From Epiperipatus broadwayi (Eukaryota; Onychophora; Udeonychophora; Euonychophora; Peripatidae), in assembly GCA_028023455.1 (NCBI GenBank), contig JAQFVV010012497.1, positions 2,854,001-2,918,000 on the forward strand: DNA of 64,000 nucleotides, given 5' to 3'. Numbering within the stretch: position 1 is the stretch's first letter; the number at the start of each line of letters is the position of its first letter. Both the position numbers and the translations under genes were made by a program. The notes under the pieces were generated by a model. The model made no database searches. It was not told the origin of the DNA and saw nothing but the letters and a program-made list of their open reading frames with translations. This document shows, one piece after another, positions 22,434 to 35,940 of this stretch.

Positions 22434-22520
22434 GGACTATTTCCATCATCTAATAAGTGTGTTGAATGTCTTTAGAAAAATTCAATTTTATTTAAATATT
22501 CCAACTACAACTAGAACACC
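22434..22520 (+). repeat. Dispersed repeat shared with 15214-15302
   Basis: Begins TTGGACTATTTCCATCATCT and continues with GTCTTTAGAAAAATTCAA. See the other copy at 15214. Confidence 0.5.
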
Positions 22521-22979
22521 ATCATCACAAACCTTCAGGAAAACATTAGTCAATTTTTTTTTTTTGCTTGATTTTTTTATCCTCTCATATTACTATGTAT
22601 GTCTGACTAGCTTGGAAATAAATCTTAGTCACATTATATTGTTATATATAATACTGGTGCAGTAAACATTCTGGAGCAAGCAAAGCAGTTTACTTTTCAA
22701 AACGTTTCAGTCAAAGTAGCACTGAAAAAACATGGACAAACATCAACACTATGATTCTAATAAGGTAATGAAATAAATAAGTTTAGAATAAATTTAACAA
22801 CTTTTGGAGGTTTTGATATAAATAATTCCAAATAGCCTTTGTATAAGATGAAAGTAGATTTTTTTTTCCTACTAGATAAGAATGATAACAATTAATCAAA
22901 CATAGCTATATTGTTATATTGGAGAGGGAAGATGTTTGAGATTGCTAATAAATTGTAATCATAAAATACTATTGATCTG

Positions 22980-25900
22980 ATTTATGATGAACTATTTGGG
23001 AAACTTATTAATTTCTTTAGTACAGCACTGTCTAAAAAGCAATTCAAAAGTGAGAGCATAAGAGAATATAGCACTCCAAGATGCCCTCAAACAATTTTTA
23101 TAATTAATGGCAGATGAGAAATTGGGATAACAATTTCTAGCCAATATAGATCTCAAGTATTCAGATGTAACAAAAAGTTTAACATATGAATTAGTATTAA
23201 AACAATGTTTCCAAAATGATCCTTTATCAAAAAATAGCAAGCATTCATTATTAAACTGGAAAAAAATGCAATTGGGAAAAAAAAATGTCGATGGTAGATG
23301 AAAATGTTATTGTTTTGGAAAAGAATATTTAGCTCACAGTTACAAGTGGAAAAAATGTAAGACTTATAAAAGTAAAGGATATTTGGCAAAATTTTCCAGA
23401 AGCAGATCACAATGATAAAAAAAATCAAAACAGACAATAAAATTAAAATAGGTTTAAATTTTTTTTACAGAAGTCACATAACCCAATATACATACTAAAT
23501 ATGAATCTATATAAACTCAGGTTGCCATAGAGATAGAGTGGATTAAGAAATGTGCTTTATCAAAAAGAAATTGGGAATATTTGTTGTTTAAATGTAAAAA
23601 TCTGCTGCAGATTGAAAAAACTAATCTTTGAACAAATGTAAAGCGAAATTCAATTTATATAGTCAGAATGGGAAATTTACTGTTTGATTATTCACTAAAG
23701 AGTCAGAATTAAATATATATATATTGTAAAGGGGAAAATTCAGAGACCTTTAAGATTTGAATTGAATATCATAAAATATATTTCTATAGAAAGAAAATAA
23801 AAGATCACTTCCCTAATTTAATTAAATCTGAAGAAAGAAAATAATATTCAACTGTTAAAATATCAATTATAGAAAATGAAAACCTATCATTTGTAAACCT
23901 TGAAAGATATCATTTACCCAAAGGACAAAAGTGTAGGATGAAATTCAACATTTGACTGCAAACAGAGTTTTAACATTAATGGAAAAATCTGTATAGGCTA
24001 TACCAATTGTTGTTATCAAATCAAATACTTTGATATGCCTTTCTGGTGATTATCACATAACCATGAACAAAAATCTATGTAAAAATGTATATCGTGTACT
24101 AGTTGTTAGGAAAGTATTAACGTTAATGGAAAAATGCTCACAATTGCAAAGCTGGATGTGAACACAGCATTTCACCAGATTTGGGTAGATGAAGAATTAG
24201 CAAAAGTCAACAATTAGATTTCAAATGTTACTTTTAAATATAATTGTCTTCCTTTTGTTGGGATTATATTGCTTCAAAGCTTTTCCAAATTAAAAAGTTA
24301 TATCCTATTATACTTCTAAGACAGCTCTCAAAATAAGAGTAATGAGTGTATAAAATCAATTAAATAATTTTAGGATTACACTTAATCCTGAAAAGTGTTT
24401 CTGGAAGAAATATTTTTTTACATGATAACATATCAGAAAGGGAGATATATCCTACATCTGAAAAAGTCTGGTCAAGAGAAGCCCTACATCTATGAATGTT
24501 AAGCAACATCAAGCTTTTTTAAAATTTGTAAAATTTTAAAAGTGTTTTAAAAAGAAAGCACAGCCACTGTGTAATTTTCTTTGAAAGAATCAGTGATGAA
24601 AGTGGCAAACAGGCAAAAAAATGATGTTTAACAATGTAACACCCTCCTAATGTCTGATAAAATATTAATATGTTGTGTTAGTGATTTGGTATTGTTAATT
24701 ATGAATTCCTCTGAATGCAAAATACCAGTGATTAACCACCAAACAATTGAGGAGTAAAGATCTATTTTTGTATTTTGTTCAATGTCAATTTCACCCAGCT
24801 TGACAAAGAAGCTCTAGCAATTATATTTCAAATAAATAAGTTTCATCAATATTTATATGGACAATTTTTTTAGAATCAACACTGGCTATCTTGTCAAAAA
24901 ATAAGCCTTTGTCTGCTTATCTAAGCAATGCTGGGATGTGTTAGCAAAATATATTATCAGTATATGATTTTGAAATAATGTAGCAAAAGGAATGTTCTAT
25001 TCATCATGTAGATGCTCTATCAAAGATACCTGAAAGAATAGAATCTTACACGATGGATACTGAAATTAAATGTATAGACACATTACACTCAAAGACATTG
25101 AACAGTAAAGGTGTATCAAAATGGATATGTAAAGACAAAAGATACCAAATTTTCTTAAAAATCAATCTACAAAGGTTGGCCATTTCAGAAACTGAAAATT
25201 CTCTCACATTCTGGAATTACAGAATAGCTATCAACCTCAAATGGCTGTATTTTCATTAGAAAAAGAGTAATAGTTTTTTCACAGGGTAGGCAATTAAGTT
25301 TTAAAAGTAATAAACCTGAGACATCCTGGCATCATTTGTACTAAAACACTGGCTTGTGGATACATATGGTGGCTGAAAATTACATTGTAAGTTATGCCCA
25401 AATACAGCAAAACTATTAAAGCAAAAGTTTTATAATATAGTCTGTAAGAATCAACCATAGCAAAGAGTACACATGGATGACACAGATCTTATAAATAGTC
25501 AATTTTTCCTAGTAGTTATCAATGCATACTTTAAAAGAGCTGAGTGTAAATAGCGGAACCATTAAAAAGTTAAAAGAGATGTTTGCTTATCATAAGTTAT
25601 GGAACTTGGTTTACATACAGCAATTTTTGAAAAATTCATGAAAGATATTAAACATATAAAAATATCTCCATATCACCCAAAATCTAATAGTTTGGCTAAA
25701 AATGCAGTTCAATACCTAAAACAGAATCTTAATAAATCAAGTTATGCTGACATATATTAACTATCAGATGAATTATTGATGGTTAAGAAGGTAAATACAA
25801 AACTAGCACTCTTAATTCCTCCCAAAAATAGTGTTCAACATGACACAGAAAATAATTCTAATAAAGAAAGCAAAAATATAAAATAGGAGATAAAATTTAG

Positions 25901-26330
25901 ATTAGAAATAATTTATTAAAAAAATGAATGAGATGTATTATTGAGATTCTATCTAAACAGTCAGTAAAATTTAAAACAGAAAATAATTAGTAAAAATTAA
26001 AACAGAAAATAATTGTATATTAAAGAGATCACAGTAACATCGGTATCATAGAAAAAGATAAAAATGAAGATAGCAATTGTTGATGGCATGCAAAAAAAGA
26101 GTCCTGCAAAAGTGACAATGAAGATAGTGAAGATGTGAAAAATCAAACAAGACAATAAGAGGCTGAAGCAATAACCTTAAGAGATAAATATCCTGCAACA
26201 AACTTACAAAAAGAGCTCTGAACAGTCAGTACAATTCAGTCAAAAAAAACCATCCCAAACACTTCTCAGCTTACATTTGGAGTAAAGATAATGAACAAGC
26301 AAAACCCAAATTCTGAAGTAAAGGGAAGAT
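22980..26330 (+). pseudogene. Decayed Ty3/gypsy-type LTR retrotransposon (gag-pol remnants)
   Basis: Many stops and shifts, but the domain order of a gypsy polyprotein is readable on the plus strand: two zinc knuckles (CYCFGKEYLAHSYKWKKC, then CKTYKSKGYLAKFSR, about 23300-23410); reverse-transcriptase motif AKLDVNTAFHQIWVDE (about 24140-24200) and GLHLNPEKC-type sequence (about 24380); RNase H (QLDKEALAIIFQINKFHQYL, about 24800-24860, and HHVDALSKIPER, about 25005); integrase zinc finger (HPGI, near 25325), core (VHMDDTDLINSQFFLVVINA, about 25470-25530) and the ISPYHPKSNSLAKNAVQYLK motif (about 25665-25725). The segment that should hold the RT active-site YXDD is missing or unreadable. No 5' LTR was found. 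The element cannot make a functional protein. Confidence 0.8.
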
Positions 26331-26333
26331 ATA

Positions 26334-26541
26334 TGTAAGATATGCAATCATATTTGATTAATAATATTTCAATCATTGATTGAATTTTTAAAAAAATTAT
26401 ATTTATGTAGTATATATTGTAACTCTCCCCCAACACCAATCCCACATTTCCTATAAACAAATACTCAGGGTGCCAATTCTACTGATAATAGAATAAACTA
26501 CTAATCCGACTTTACTTTGAATTACTGTCGAGTCTCTTACA
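26334..26541 (+). mobile_element. 3' LTR of the decayed gypsy element (208 bp)
   Basis: The segment begins TGTAAGA and ends TCTTACA, a perfect 7-bp inverted pair with TG...CA tips. A purine run (AAAGGGAAGA, 26320-26329) sits just before it as a polypurine tract would. AATAAAC at about 26493 may be the polyadenylation signal. The sequence right after the LTR (ATGTTGTCC) resembles a primer-binding site, so it could instead be the 5' LTR of a second, lost element. No matching 5' LTR was seen. Confidence 0.6.
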
Positions 26542-29500
26542 ATGTTGTCCTAATATAGCTTAGCTCAGTGGGGGCTACAGAGTTCTATAAGATGTAAAAT
26601 GCATAGTAAACATAGGAGGAAACATTATGAATTGATAAGAGTAAAATATATATTGGGTTTTACAATAACTAAGTAGTTGAGTTTAATATCATCTCCTCCC
26701 ATCATCTAAATGCATTAAGCAACCTTTACTAATGATAGGTCTAAATTAATAGAATAAAAGTACAGTGCTAATTGACTCTATTGTATGGTAATTTAAAATT
26801 AAATAAAAACAAATTATAGCACTACTTAACCTATAGTGCCTACCAATTTAAATTAAATAAATAAATTAGTATCTATTCTGAAATAATAAGGGAATATCTC
26901 AGGGAATTTATTATATGACTTATTTAAAATTTATACTCTACAATAGCTACCAATTACCATCATAAAAGTAATGACATAAATTAAGCATTATTTCAAGTCA
27001 TCATCTAAATAATAACTGAATACTAAAATTTTCCCAAAGAATCATCAAATAGTCAAGTATTTTATATAGTGTTTGGATCAAGAAAACAAGATCATCAGAT
27101 CTGAACATATTCATCATTAAATTTATGGAATAGTGCAATCATATATTGAATATATGTGTATGTGTGGAAACATGAATGCACACTGAAGAATAAACTCTGA
27201 ACAAAGTGTTTAAATAAATAAAACATTTATTACATGATATGGCTAAATAACATTTTGTACTATTACTTTACACTTGTACATGTTATTGGATAATTCTGAT
27301 ATCAATGACTGAATACACTAACACAAGAGTAATTAACATTAAAACAAACTTCTTTGCTTTTATTCCAAATATATACAAGCTATCAGTCAATTCTGATATG
27401 CTTAGGAAAAGAAACATTTATTAACGCTAACACTGAAATGATTAAATATGAAATTAAGCTTCCTTGTATTTTTACTTAAAATACACACATGCTATTAGCT
27501 AACTCTAACATTCTGATAACCAAATAAACACCTGGGTAATTAAACATTAAAGTAATGTAATATGTATTTAAACATATGAATTAGAGGTGACACTATCCTT
27601 TTTAAATCAATTAAATAATTCTATTAACTAGCTACACTTTCTTTTATTTTGTTTGCTCATTCAAAATGAGGATGCATCACTCTGAAGATTTGGTGATTTC
27701 AAACTTAAAATAATTGGTATGGTATGACTTGAAATATTGATTCAGACTTACAAATCAGTGATAGATTTTTTCCATATCTTCAGGATTAATGATATTTTGT
27801 GCATGCATCTGTATTGTGCTACCTGTTACAATATAAACACAGTTATATTCCATCGGTTTACTTATGAAATTGAGATAAAATATAATATCGATGACACCAT
27901 AGATCAACCAACACCTTTAGCACTACTTCTACCTTAGATGTTCTATAAAAAAAATCAATCCTACTTTTTTTTTTATTAGCAAACTACATTACACCTGGAT
28001 ATGAATAAATGATGGGAAAACATTCCAAATGAGTACATGGGGGACAAGAAGACTTTCTTAACTTTAATAATTTAAATAACAAAATACAGAGAGGCTTAAA
28101 TACTGGTGTGGACTGGAAAGACAAAAAAAATACTACTTTACTTCACATAATATAATCATCATAATACATAATTGCTTAATCTGGAAAAATGTAATCCACT
28201 CATGACAAGTATTTCAATAAACTAGGGGAGAGCGCTCTCAATCCTGGCAATACAATATATCATAATAATTCCTTCCTTCATAGCCACTAAATACATTTCA
28301 ATCTAAGCATAAAAATAATAAATTCACTCTTAGTTAAATTCCTAATGGTTCCACTTCTTTGGCACATCACATTATCTGAATCTGATTGGAAAAGTAAGTC
28401 AATCGACTTTTAATTCAACAGTTATATAAATGGATTAAACAACAGACAGGCACACATGCATAATAATACACAAAATAGTTTCAAATCATATTCAATACAT
28501 AAATGTGGTAACGACATTAATTAATAAATAAATTAAAAATCTCTCATTCCCGACGAATTATAAATATCTTGAATCTGAAATATAATAATTGTTATTAAAT
28601 AATCCTTGACATTCTAGCAAAGCAAAGGTAAACAACACTTTGGTGTATTTAACATTAACTAATAGATTGAAATAAAATTTTGATTTGTGACAAACTACAA
28701 ATCTTTTAAATTTGAAGCAAAATAATTATTGGTAAACGGACCTCATAACCTCTGAAAACGTGAAGACAAAATAATAATTTTATGCATTTACCCCTTCGTA
28801 AAATTAGCTGTTAGCTTTCTAATAGCAAACTGATATTTCTATTGCTAACATATGCATATAGAATACCTGTATACAATAAAAATTATATCAAAATAATGAT
28901 TAATTTCCAGTATAATATTTCTTCATATTATACTTATCCGAGACAATCTTAAAGCAAAAAATAATAATAATTAAATAAAAATATAAAGACAAATAATTGG
29001 TCTACCTATCTATCAGACACAAAAAATAAATAAATAAATAATTAAATCTTCAGCTGGGAACATAAGAATTCATTTTCACAGTCCATAAATAACACATCTT
29101 GAACATGTATGAAAATAATAACAATAATTGTAAAATGAATAGGTGTTATTAGACATAGAACAATTTCCTGCAGGACAAACAATACGCATTTGGGTCTTTT
29201 ACAGAGCATTTCAAAAGTTCTTAGCAATAGCTAACTGAATAGCTGACAATATCTCATGTGGAGTATTTAATAAAGGCAAATAAATATTTATTACTGCAGA
29301 TTTTAGTAATAATTTACTGTTTAATCAATTACATTTATTGAGGTGCTTGCTGAATTATTAAAAGTCATCCATTAGGCAAATAGCTGGTTATTTCATAATA
29401 TTCACTTAAGTCTACATGATTTTTTTTTGGAACGACAACATATTTTAATAATAAGTTAAATACATGAGGAGAACAATAAAATAAAAGTGTCCACATCTAA

Positions 29501-31019
29501 TATTCATGCTCTTCCACTCATTCAGTTTTAAGCATATTTAAATATAAGTTAGTGATTCATTAGTTATATAAGTCATGCATTCTGTTCCTTAATCCTAGAT
29601 ACACGAATGGTAAAGTATATTTCTTGTTCAATAATAATAATAATAATAATAAAGCATGTTGTAATAAGTTAGATACACATATCCTTTCATTTAAACTTTA
29701 CTCTTTTATAGTTAGTAGAAGTTTTTAATACAGAGTCTATGAAAGGTTTTATAAAAAAAGTTCAGCATAAAATTTTTCATAATATAACAAAATTCACATA
29801 TTGCAATTGTTTCTTTAATATTAGAGATTATAATTAGGTAAATCAAATTTGAAATACAGACACACATATGCATTTCAAATGATGATATTAAATCTAAGTT
29901 AGTCAATTGGAAATATAGAGAGATATGTACCTTGTTTAAAGTTGTTTAAGTCTCCATCCTTGTTTTATTTTCCAAGAAAGATTTCTGAACTATTTTCATA
30001 CAGAAAATTAATATAAAAATAAATTGTACTTTTTAGTTTGAATTGAATCTCAGCTGTTTGACTATGGAAAAACCACTTTGTAGAAAGAGAATTGTAATAA
30101 TAAAAAAACCCTTGGTGGAGAGAGAATTGTAATAAAAGCCAACTTTCTTGTAAAGTATCCCCCTTTTATATCTGTTTTTAGTTATATATCTATTTCTTCC
30201 ACCAATCAATGGTGACTCATTCAAATGTCAACTTTAAAGAAAGGTCAATCCTTCCTTCTGCACTGAGATAATTAGTTGGAAGTATGCAATAACCTTTTCT
30301 CTCTTGAAAAAGAAAAAGAAAAAAAACATTTTGTCTTCTAAATAATATTAATTAAATTGAAACAATAAAAAAATATTCTGCATTTATAGAATGACAAAAA
30401 AATAATTATTTTAGCAAATAAAATAGTTGATAGTGTATTTGTTCATTTGACAATTCACTGATCCATTTATCTATCAATCACTGCAAATGGTATTTAAACT
30501 GACTATCAAAGATATCTACTGAAAATTTAAATATTTTACTGTAAAATATGATACTTGGTAATTTAATCAAGTAATGAATGAAAAATAAAGTTGAAAGATG
30601 GCACAAACATACTTGCACACACATGCTGCACTACAAGTACTAAACCAATCTTGCCCGAATAGAAGTTTCTATGGCCATGAATCAAATATGCTGTATTAAC
30701 TACACTATGGACTGAAATATCAAGCAAATAAACCATAAAATCATCAAATGAACATCAACACTGTCTTACAGACAAATAAGATAAGTTTGGATCAATTGAA
30801 ACTATACACCACAATTTCTGTGACAAGTCACCCCCCCTTTCAATCATTAAATATCCATCAAAGAAAAATACTAAACATCTCAAAACTTCCAAATAATATC
30901 TGCAAGTGATCTCTACATAGGGTTTTGGATTATTAATGACAAAATTTTTTTAAAACTTCAGGTTATTTCATTTTTTTGTTAAATGCAACCAGCTGTTGCT
31001 GACACAGTGCTACCTATTA
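26542..31019. other. About 4.5 kb without recognisable genes or elements; (AAT)n at about 29629
   Basis: A+T-rich throughout. A perfect AAT trinucleotide repeat of about eight units lies at 29629-29652 and short TAAA/ATAA repeats near 29025-29045. The frames at 27737, 29042, 29712 and 30033 have no motif and are best left uncalled. Confidence 0.4.
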
Positions 31020-31610
31020 ACAATTAGTTTATTGTGCCTATTCAGAAGGTCACAATATATATTATTATTATTATTTAAAATTATTTTAAAGCACACATGT
31101 CTTAATTCTTGAAATAGATATCATAATTTGGGTAATTATAGAATTATATTAATCTCAGTTTGCAAAAGGATTAGTAAATAAATGATTAGCTGAAAATTAT
31201 TGTTAAAAAATAGCCTCTATTAAGTTACTATTATTAAAACACTTATTAGATAATTATTTACTCCAGACCTTTGGAAAAGTATAAAAACAAATCCAAGAAG
31301 TAATTAGTTGATAGGCAACTTATAACCCAAGATATTCCCATTTATAGTTCTCCAAATGGATGTGGGGAAGCAATTTACAAGTTATACAGATCTATACATA
31401 TATACATATATATATATTTATATGTGTGTGTGTGTTATTGATATGTTAGCATACATTTGTTAGTCTCACTGTAGAATAAATGTTTGAAACTTGTAAGTCT
31501 TATTTATTCCATTTCTAGATCCATTCCACACTCTCAAATTACTGTATACATCTGACTAACCTATAAATAAATTTCAACTACATACTGAAGTTAGTCCATC
31601 ATATATGACA
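31020..31610 (+). repeat. Dispersed repeat related to 21690-22660
   Basis: See 21690. This copy lacks the 22046-22260 insertions and includes short (TA)n and (TG)n runs at about 31395-31435, plus AATAAATG near 31473. Confidence 0.45.
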
Positions 31611-31984
31611 TTTTACAATGTACATTTGAGAAAAAATATTAAGTTTTTGATAAAATAATAATCTTAAGTTAAAGCATTAATTAATAAAATGATAGTTTTT
31701 CAGATAGATTTAAAAGAATTTCGTGTGTTTATACAAATACAATAAACAAGCAGATTAATAAATTGATTTTATAATTATGTAATAAGACAATTACTAAAAG
31801 AAATTCTTATTATTTTATTCACAACTTGCATATATCAAAATGGAAACAAATTAATATCACAGATATTATTGAAATATTTAAAAAAGGGAAATGAAACAGA
31901 GCTAGACATATTGCTTTTTTAAAAAATGATAATAAACAGATGACTTAAGAGATTTTAATAAACCTAGAAAATGACTATCTGTTA

Positions 31985-32345
31985 ATTGAGGGATTTGAAC
32001 TCAGAATTTTTCAGTCTATTTATTCACCACTCCATTCCTGATATATGTATTTTATGTAGAACTAGCACTCATGGGCCAGATCATCTCCCGCACATATATA
32101 CAGTGGTGTGCTTTATTTATATTAAAGTAGCAATTCCTCAAACTTTAATGGAGAGGCTTTAATCGTCTCATCCTTCCAAGTATTCACCCATCCATTTTTA
32201 TTGAAAAATTGACAATGGACAGCTCAAAGCCCTTGTTGGATTTGATATTATAATCATACTCATGTAGACATTATGTCAATCTAATCCCTCGTATCAGACA
32301 TTACATATTTATATATATTTATAGGAGAGGGATGAGCTAACTATA
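31985..32345 (+). repeat. Dispersed ~400-bp repeat, copy 4
   Basis: Starts GGGATTTGAACTCAG and contains ACTAGCACTCATGGGCCAGA, then TATATTAAAGTAGCAATTCC and ACTTTAATGGAGAGGCTTTA. About 100 bp of the middle found in copy 1 is missing. Confidence 0.65.
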
Positions 32346-32424
32346 TTAAGATGTAATCTATTTCCCAAGCAATATATAATTCTAAGGCAGTATGTCATTT
32401 GCCTATACTGAATGTTTCCTATAT

Positions 32425-32690
32425 GTATAAATAGAGGGATTTGAAATCAGTATTTTTCAGTCTATTCATTCTTCACTCCATTTCAAGCAACTGATACACA
32501 TGATCACATATATGTGGATAAGATACCATTATCCCCAATATATATTTCATGTAGAACCAGTGCTCATCAATAGAGACAAATTGTAATCACCCCACATATA
32601 TATACAATCAGTGCTCGATTTATATTATGATAGCAATTACTCAAACTTTAATGGTCTCAGGGAAGTGTATATGTGTAAAAAGCATATATA
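32425..32690 (+). repeat. Dispersed ~400-bp repeat, copy 5
   Basis: Starts GGGATTTGAAATCAG, then ACTGATACACATGATCACAT, CCAGTGCTCATCAAT, AATCAGTGCTCGATTTATAT and TTTAATGG. In tandem with copy 4, about 80 bp apart. Confidence 0.65.
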
Positions 32691-35600
32691 TTTGTATTGA
32701 GTTACAAATACAAACTAAATGGATTAATAAGAAAGAAAATATTTAACAATTTATTAATAATGAATAAGACTGTCTTAGACTAACTGTTAAATAAATAGAT
32801 ATAATAGGATTTATTAGAATGATATGCATAAGAAAAACTGCTACTCAGAATTGATGGATTAAACTTGGAAAAATTACCATCCTGCAGTCAGATAGTGTTT
32901 AAAAATGACTGAAAATGTGTCTTCATAATGATTGTCTTCACTGTATTTCATCTCTTACTGTTTTGTTATAATAGATTAGAATAACTATCTTCCTTAAGTT
33001 CTTAATAAGGCAATGATTCACTAAAATTTATGATGTGACTCTAAATATTGAAGTGGTAGAATAAATTATTTTAAAGAAATAACAAGAAATGGTAAATTGC
33101 TGCCATGAATAATCAAAAGATAATGCAAGTTATTATTATTTATAACTTTATTTAACTGCTTTTTTTAAATCATATTTTTCTATTTTCATAACATTCTATT
33201 TAATATTTTAATGTACTTAATATTTTTATTTTTTTCCTAAATAATTTTCTATCTCCTTCTGTCATCTCTTTTTTCCTTTTCCCTCTTCTATGCTCTAAAT
33301 CTCTGACCTTCTTTCTCTCACCAATCTATCTCTCTGCTTTACTCTTTTTTCTTTCTCATCTTTCTCCTGCACTCAGTCTCTCTCTCTCTCTCTCTTTCCT
33401 TACAACACTTTATTTTTCACATTTTACCTTTCTATGGCTTATTATTGTCATTATTATATTATTTCTCCCCCAAAAGTATAGCTGTCCTCTTCCCTTATTT
33501 TTAAAAATTTCCCTATATCCTTTTTTTACCATACTATCATTTCCAATGGCTTTCTTTTAATTTCTTTTTATGTTAAAATAGACAGTAAATTTATTTTTAA
33601 AGCCTATTAATCAATTGCAATATGATATTGATTTGTCACCCCCCCCCCATTCTTATTATTCAGGTATCCAAATATTTCAAAATTTAGAATTCATCTATGA
33701 ATTTAGTTTCCAATTTTATTAAGAATATTTATTACAACTTTATAGTTATGTATATCAATATTAAATTAAAGAAATCAGTAAAAAAATAAAAAAAATTGAT
33801 ATAATAAAATGCATTACTTTATTTTACATATTGTAATATTATTTTTATCTACCCTATATATATATAAAATGATAAGTGAAATGGAAATATCAACAAATGA
33901 TATAGTTCACTAAAAATCCTGAATGTATAATTCTCCTATCTGGTCTTAAACTCTTGTTAAAAATTCCTGGAGAAACAGAGCATCTGTAGTAAAAGATACA
34001 GTATTCTGAAAAAATATTAATAATTATTTATATTTAACAATAAACTTGCTCTGGACCAAATAAATATATGTTAAAGAATAAAGTTGCATTTTATGAAATA
34101 GTTAAAGCAAACTTAATTTTTGCAGGAAAAATAGAACGTAATTTTGTAAGTAATTTTATAGTTTGTTAAAATATATATATGTAACTTAATATATATTTTT
34201 TTAATTTCTTAAAATTAGATATTCTTCTAGAATTTTTATGTAGGTAGTAGAGGTGGAAAATTTTATATAACACATTGTGGTTGAAAATTAGGAAAAGCTT
34301 AATTAGTGTTTGTGTTTTTTTTTTGTCATCGGAAAAAAAATAATTTTAAAATATTGGTAATGTCATCAGAAAAAAAATAATTTTAAAATATTGGTAATAG
34401 ACCATTATTGTATTCTTTCAATCTTTCTTTACTTTGGCAATAAATAATCTGCTTTCAGAAATAGAACTTAGAAAAACATGTTTACCTTAAGAAGTTTTTG
34501 CAAAATGTCATAAGTTACAATTTATGTAATGCATTAAATTGGGTAAATTTTAAATCCTATATATATGTGTGTTTGATGTCATTGTTTTCTCACTTAAATG
34601 TAATAGTGTTGGAATTTCAAAAAATTCCTATATATATTGTATAAAAAGAAGTGATAGAAATAAACATTTTTCCATATGTTCCACTGAAAGCATGTGAGCA
34701 AATGAACACAGAGGTACTGCATTCTCCTAATTTTACTTTAACTCTCTAATGGTTTTAGTTGGCTTGCTGCTTTTATTAGAAATCTTTAAATGTAATATTT
34801 TATTATATTACAACTTTATTTTTAAAAACTTATAATATTTAGAGAGTGTATCCCCAGGAAGCAGATAGGGAAAAGCCCTGTAGTCTTTTTAAATCTGTGG
34901 CTAGGTGGGAAATAAAATAGCACCTTTAAATCATCAGGTAGGGCAGTTGAAACATAACTACAGTGAAAATAATTTAAATAGTAGAAAACAAATCTGCTAT
35001 AAAATGTTGATCCTCCAGATATTCAATTCTTTTTAACTGATCATTTTAAAATATTTTATTATCCATTTTTGTCTCATATATTATCCTGTTTTAGTTGTAA
35101 ATTATTTGGCAAATTACTTCCTTTTGCGTCAGCTATCTTATTAATATCAATTAAATTTGAACTATCTTTGAAGTCTGTCATTATTTACAACAAATAGCAA
35201 GTTCTAATTTAAATTCATAGAATTTTTAAAGATTGATGAATATCAACTGTTAATAGCTTTTTTTATTAGATTGTGTCTCTTTAATTTTGCTTAACATGTA
35301 TTTTAGATCTCACAAAACAATAATCACTTCATATGTCGAATCTATTAAAAACAATACAATTTTGGAAATATATATTTTTTGTTAGTTGAAGTCGAGTTCA
35401 CTTCTACTATACTCTTATACAGATATTTCCACATCCCTTTCCAATTAGTATTTTTCTTAAAGAAAGAATTCATAATATATAATTTTTATTTTCTGCCAAT
35501 TCCACGAGTATATGTTTTCTCTCATTTCTGTCCTCATAGCCAAATTTGCAACACTTTCATCTTTCAATCATTTCCCAATTCTAGCATTAAAGTCTCTCAT

Positions 35601-35760
35601 GACAATTTAAAAATGTTTGGTGGGGATCAAAATAATTTTGTACATCTATATTAAAATCCTCTACTTTTTTTCATAATAAAACTTGTTAGGACATAAACCT
35701 GAATTATCTGCATTTAGTATCTTTCAATAACTAATCTTAAGCCAATAAACACCACATGAT
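32691..35760. other. No gene seen; pyrimidine-rich tract and small tandem repeat inside
   Basis: 33240-33420 is strongly C/T-rich, ending in (CT)n at about 33377-33393, and a C9 run is near 33640. The 35379-35654 plus-strand frame shows LINE-like loops but no motif I can name; it may be an eroded antisense piece of the CR1-like LINE, which shows the same C/T-rich look on this strand at 37-39.8 kb. Confidence 0.35.
34324..34397 (+). repeat. Tandem duplication of a 37-bp unit
   Basis: TGTCATCGGAAAAAAAATAA and the following TTTTAAAATATTGGTAA are repeated head to tail with one G-to-A change. Confidence 0.85.
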
Positions 35761-35940
35761 CTAGGTGCAGTGCTCTCAGATCCAAGGCTCCTCACTGACG
35801 AAGGCCACAAGCCAGAAACTAGTCTGGGTATATTGGATGAGTAGGCACTAGATGGGGATTTTATGCACAAGCTTTCTGGCATCCATTGATTATTCTAGCT
35901 TACAGTGTATGGCAATACGTATAGTGAGTTTTACCTATTT
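35761..35940 (+). repeat. Repeat piece with hammerhead-like core (Penelope-related?)
   Basis: 35795-35819 reads CTGACGA-AGGCCACAAGCCA-GAAAC: the two conserved hammerhead boxes (CUGANGA and GAAA) around a short GGC/GCC helix. The following CATTGATTATTCTAGCTTAC, TGTATGG and GAGTTTTACC recur in related form at 54820-54870. I did not find a protein-coding part with it. The A at both positions next to the core boxes departs from the usual G-C pair, so activity is uncertain. Confidence 0.4.

Larger units (their letters stand above)
21690..22660 (+). repeat. Dispersed repeat related to 31020-31610 (interrupted by a hairpin element)
   Basis: Matching blocks in the same order in both places include ATTTTAAAG, a CTAATC/TTAATTCTTGAAAT block, AGTTAATCTCA, GGATTAGTAA, GGAA(G/A)CAATTTACAAGT-type sequence, and CTGACTA followed by AATAAAT near the end. 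The pair flanks a decayed gypsy element, but that element appears to have its own 208-bp LTR, so I treat these as a separate old repeat rather than its LTRs. Divergence is high. Confidence 0.45.

Noticed and set aside
29629-29652. CRISPR-like or functional meaning of the AAT array and other microsatellites
   Set aside because: Simple microsatellites; no spacer-repeat structure anywhere in the window.
21690-31610. The repeat pair 21690-22660 and 31020-31610 as the LTRs of the gypsy remnant
   Set aside because: Strongly diverged, and the gypsy element already has a better 3' LTR candidate at 26334-26541 directly after a polypurine tract.
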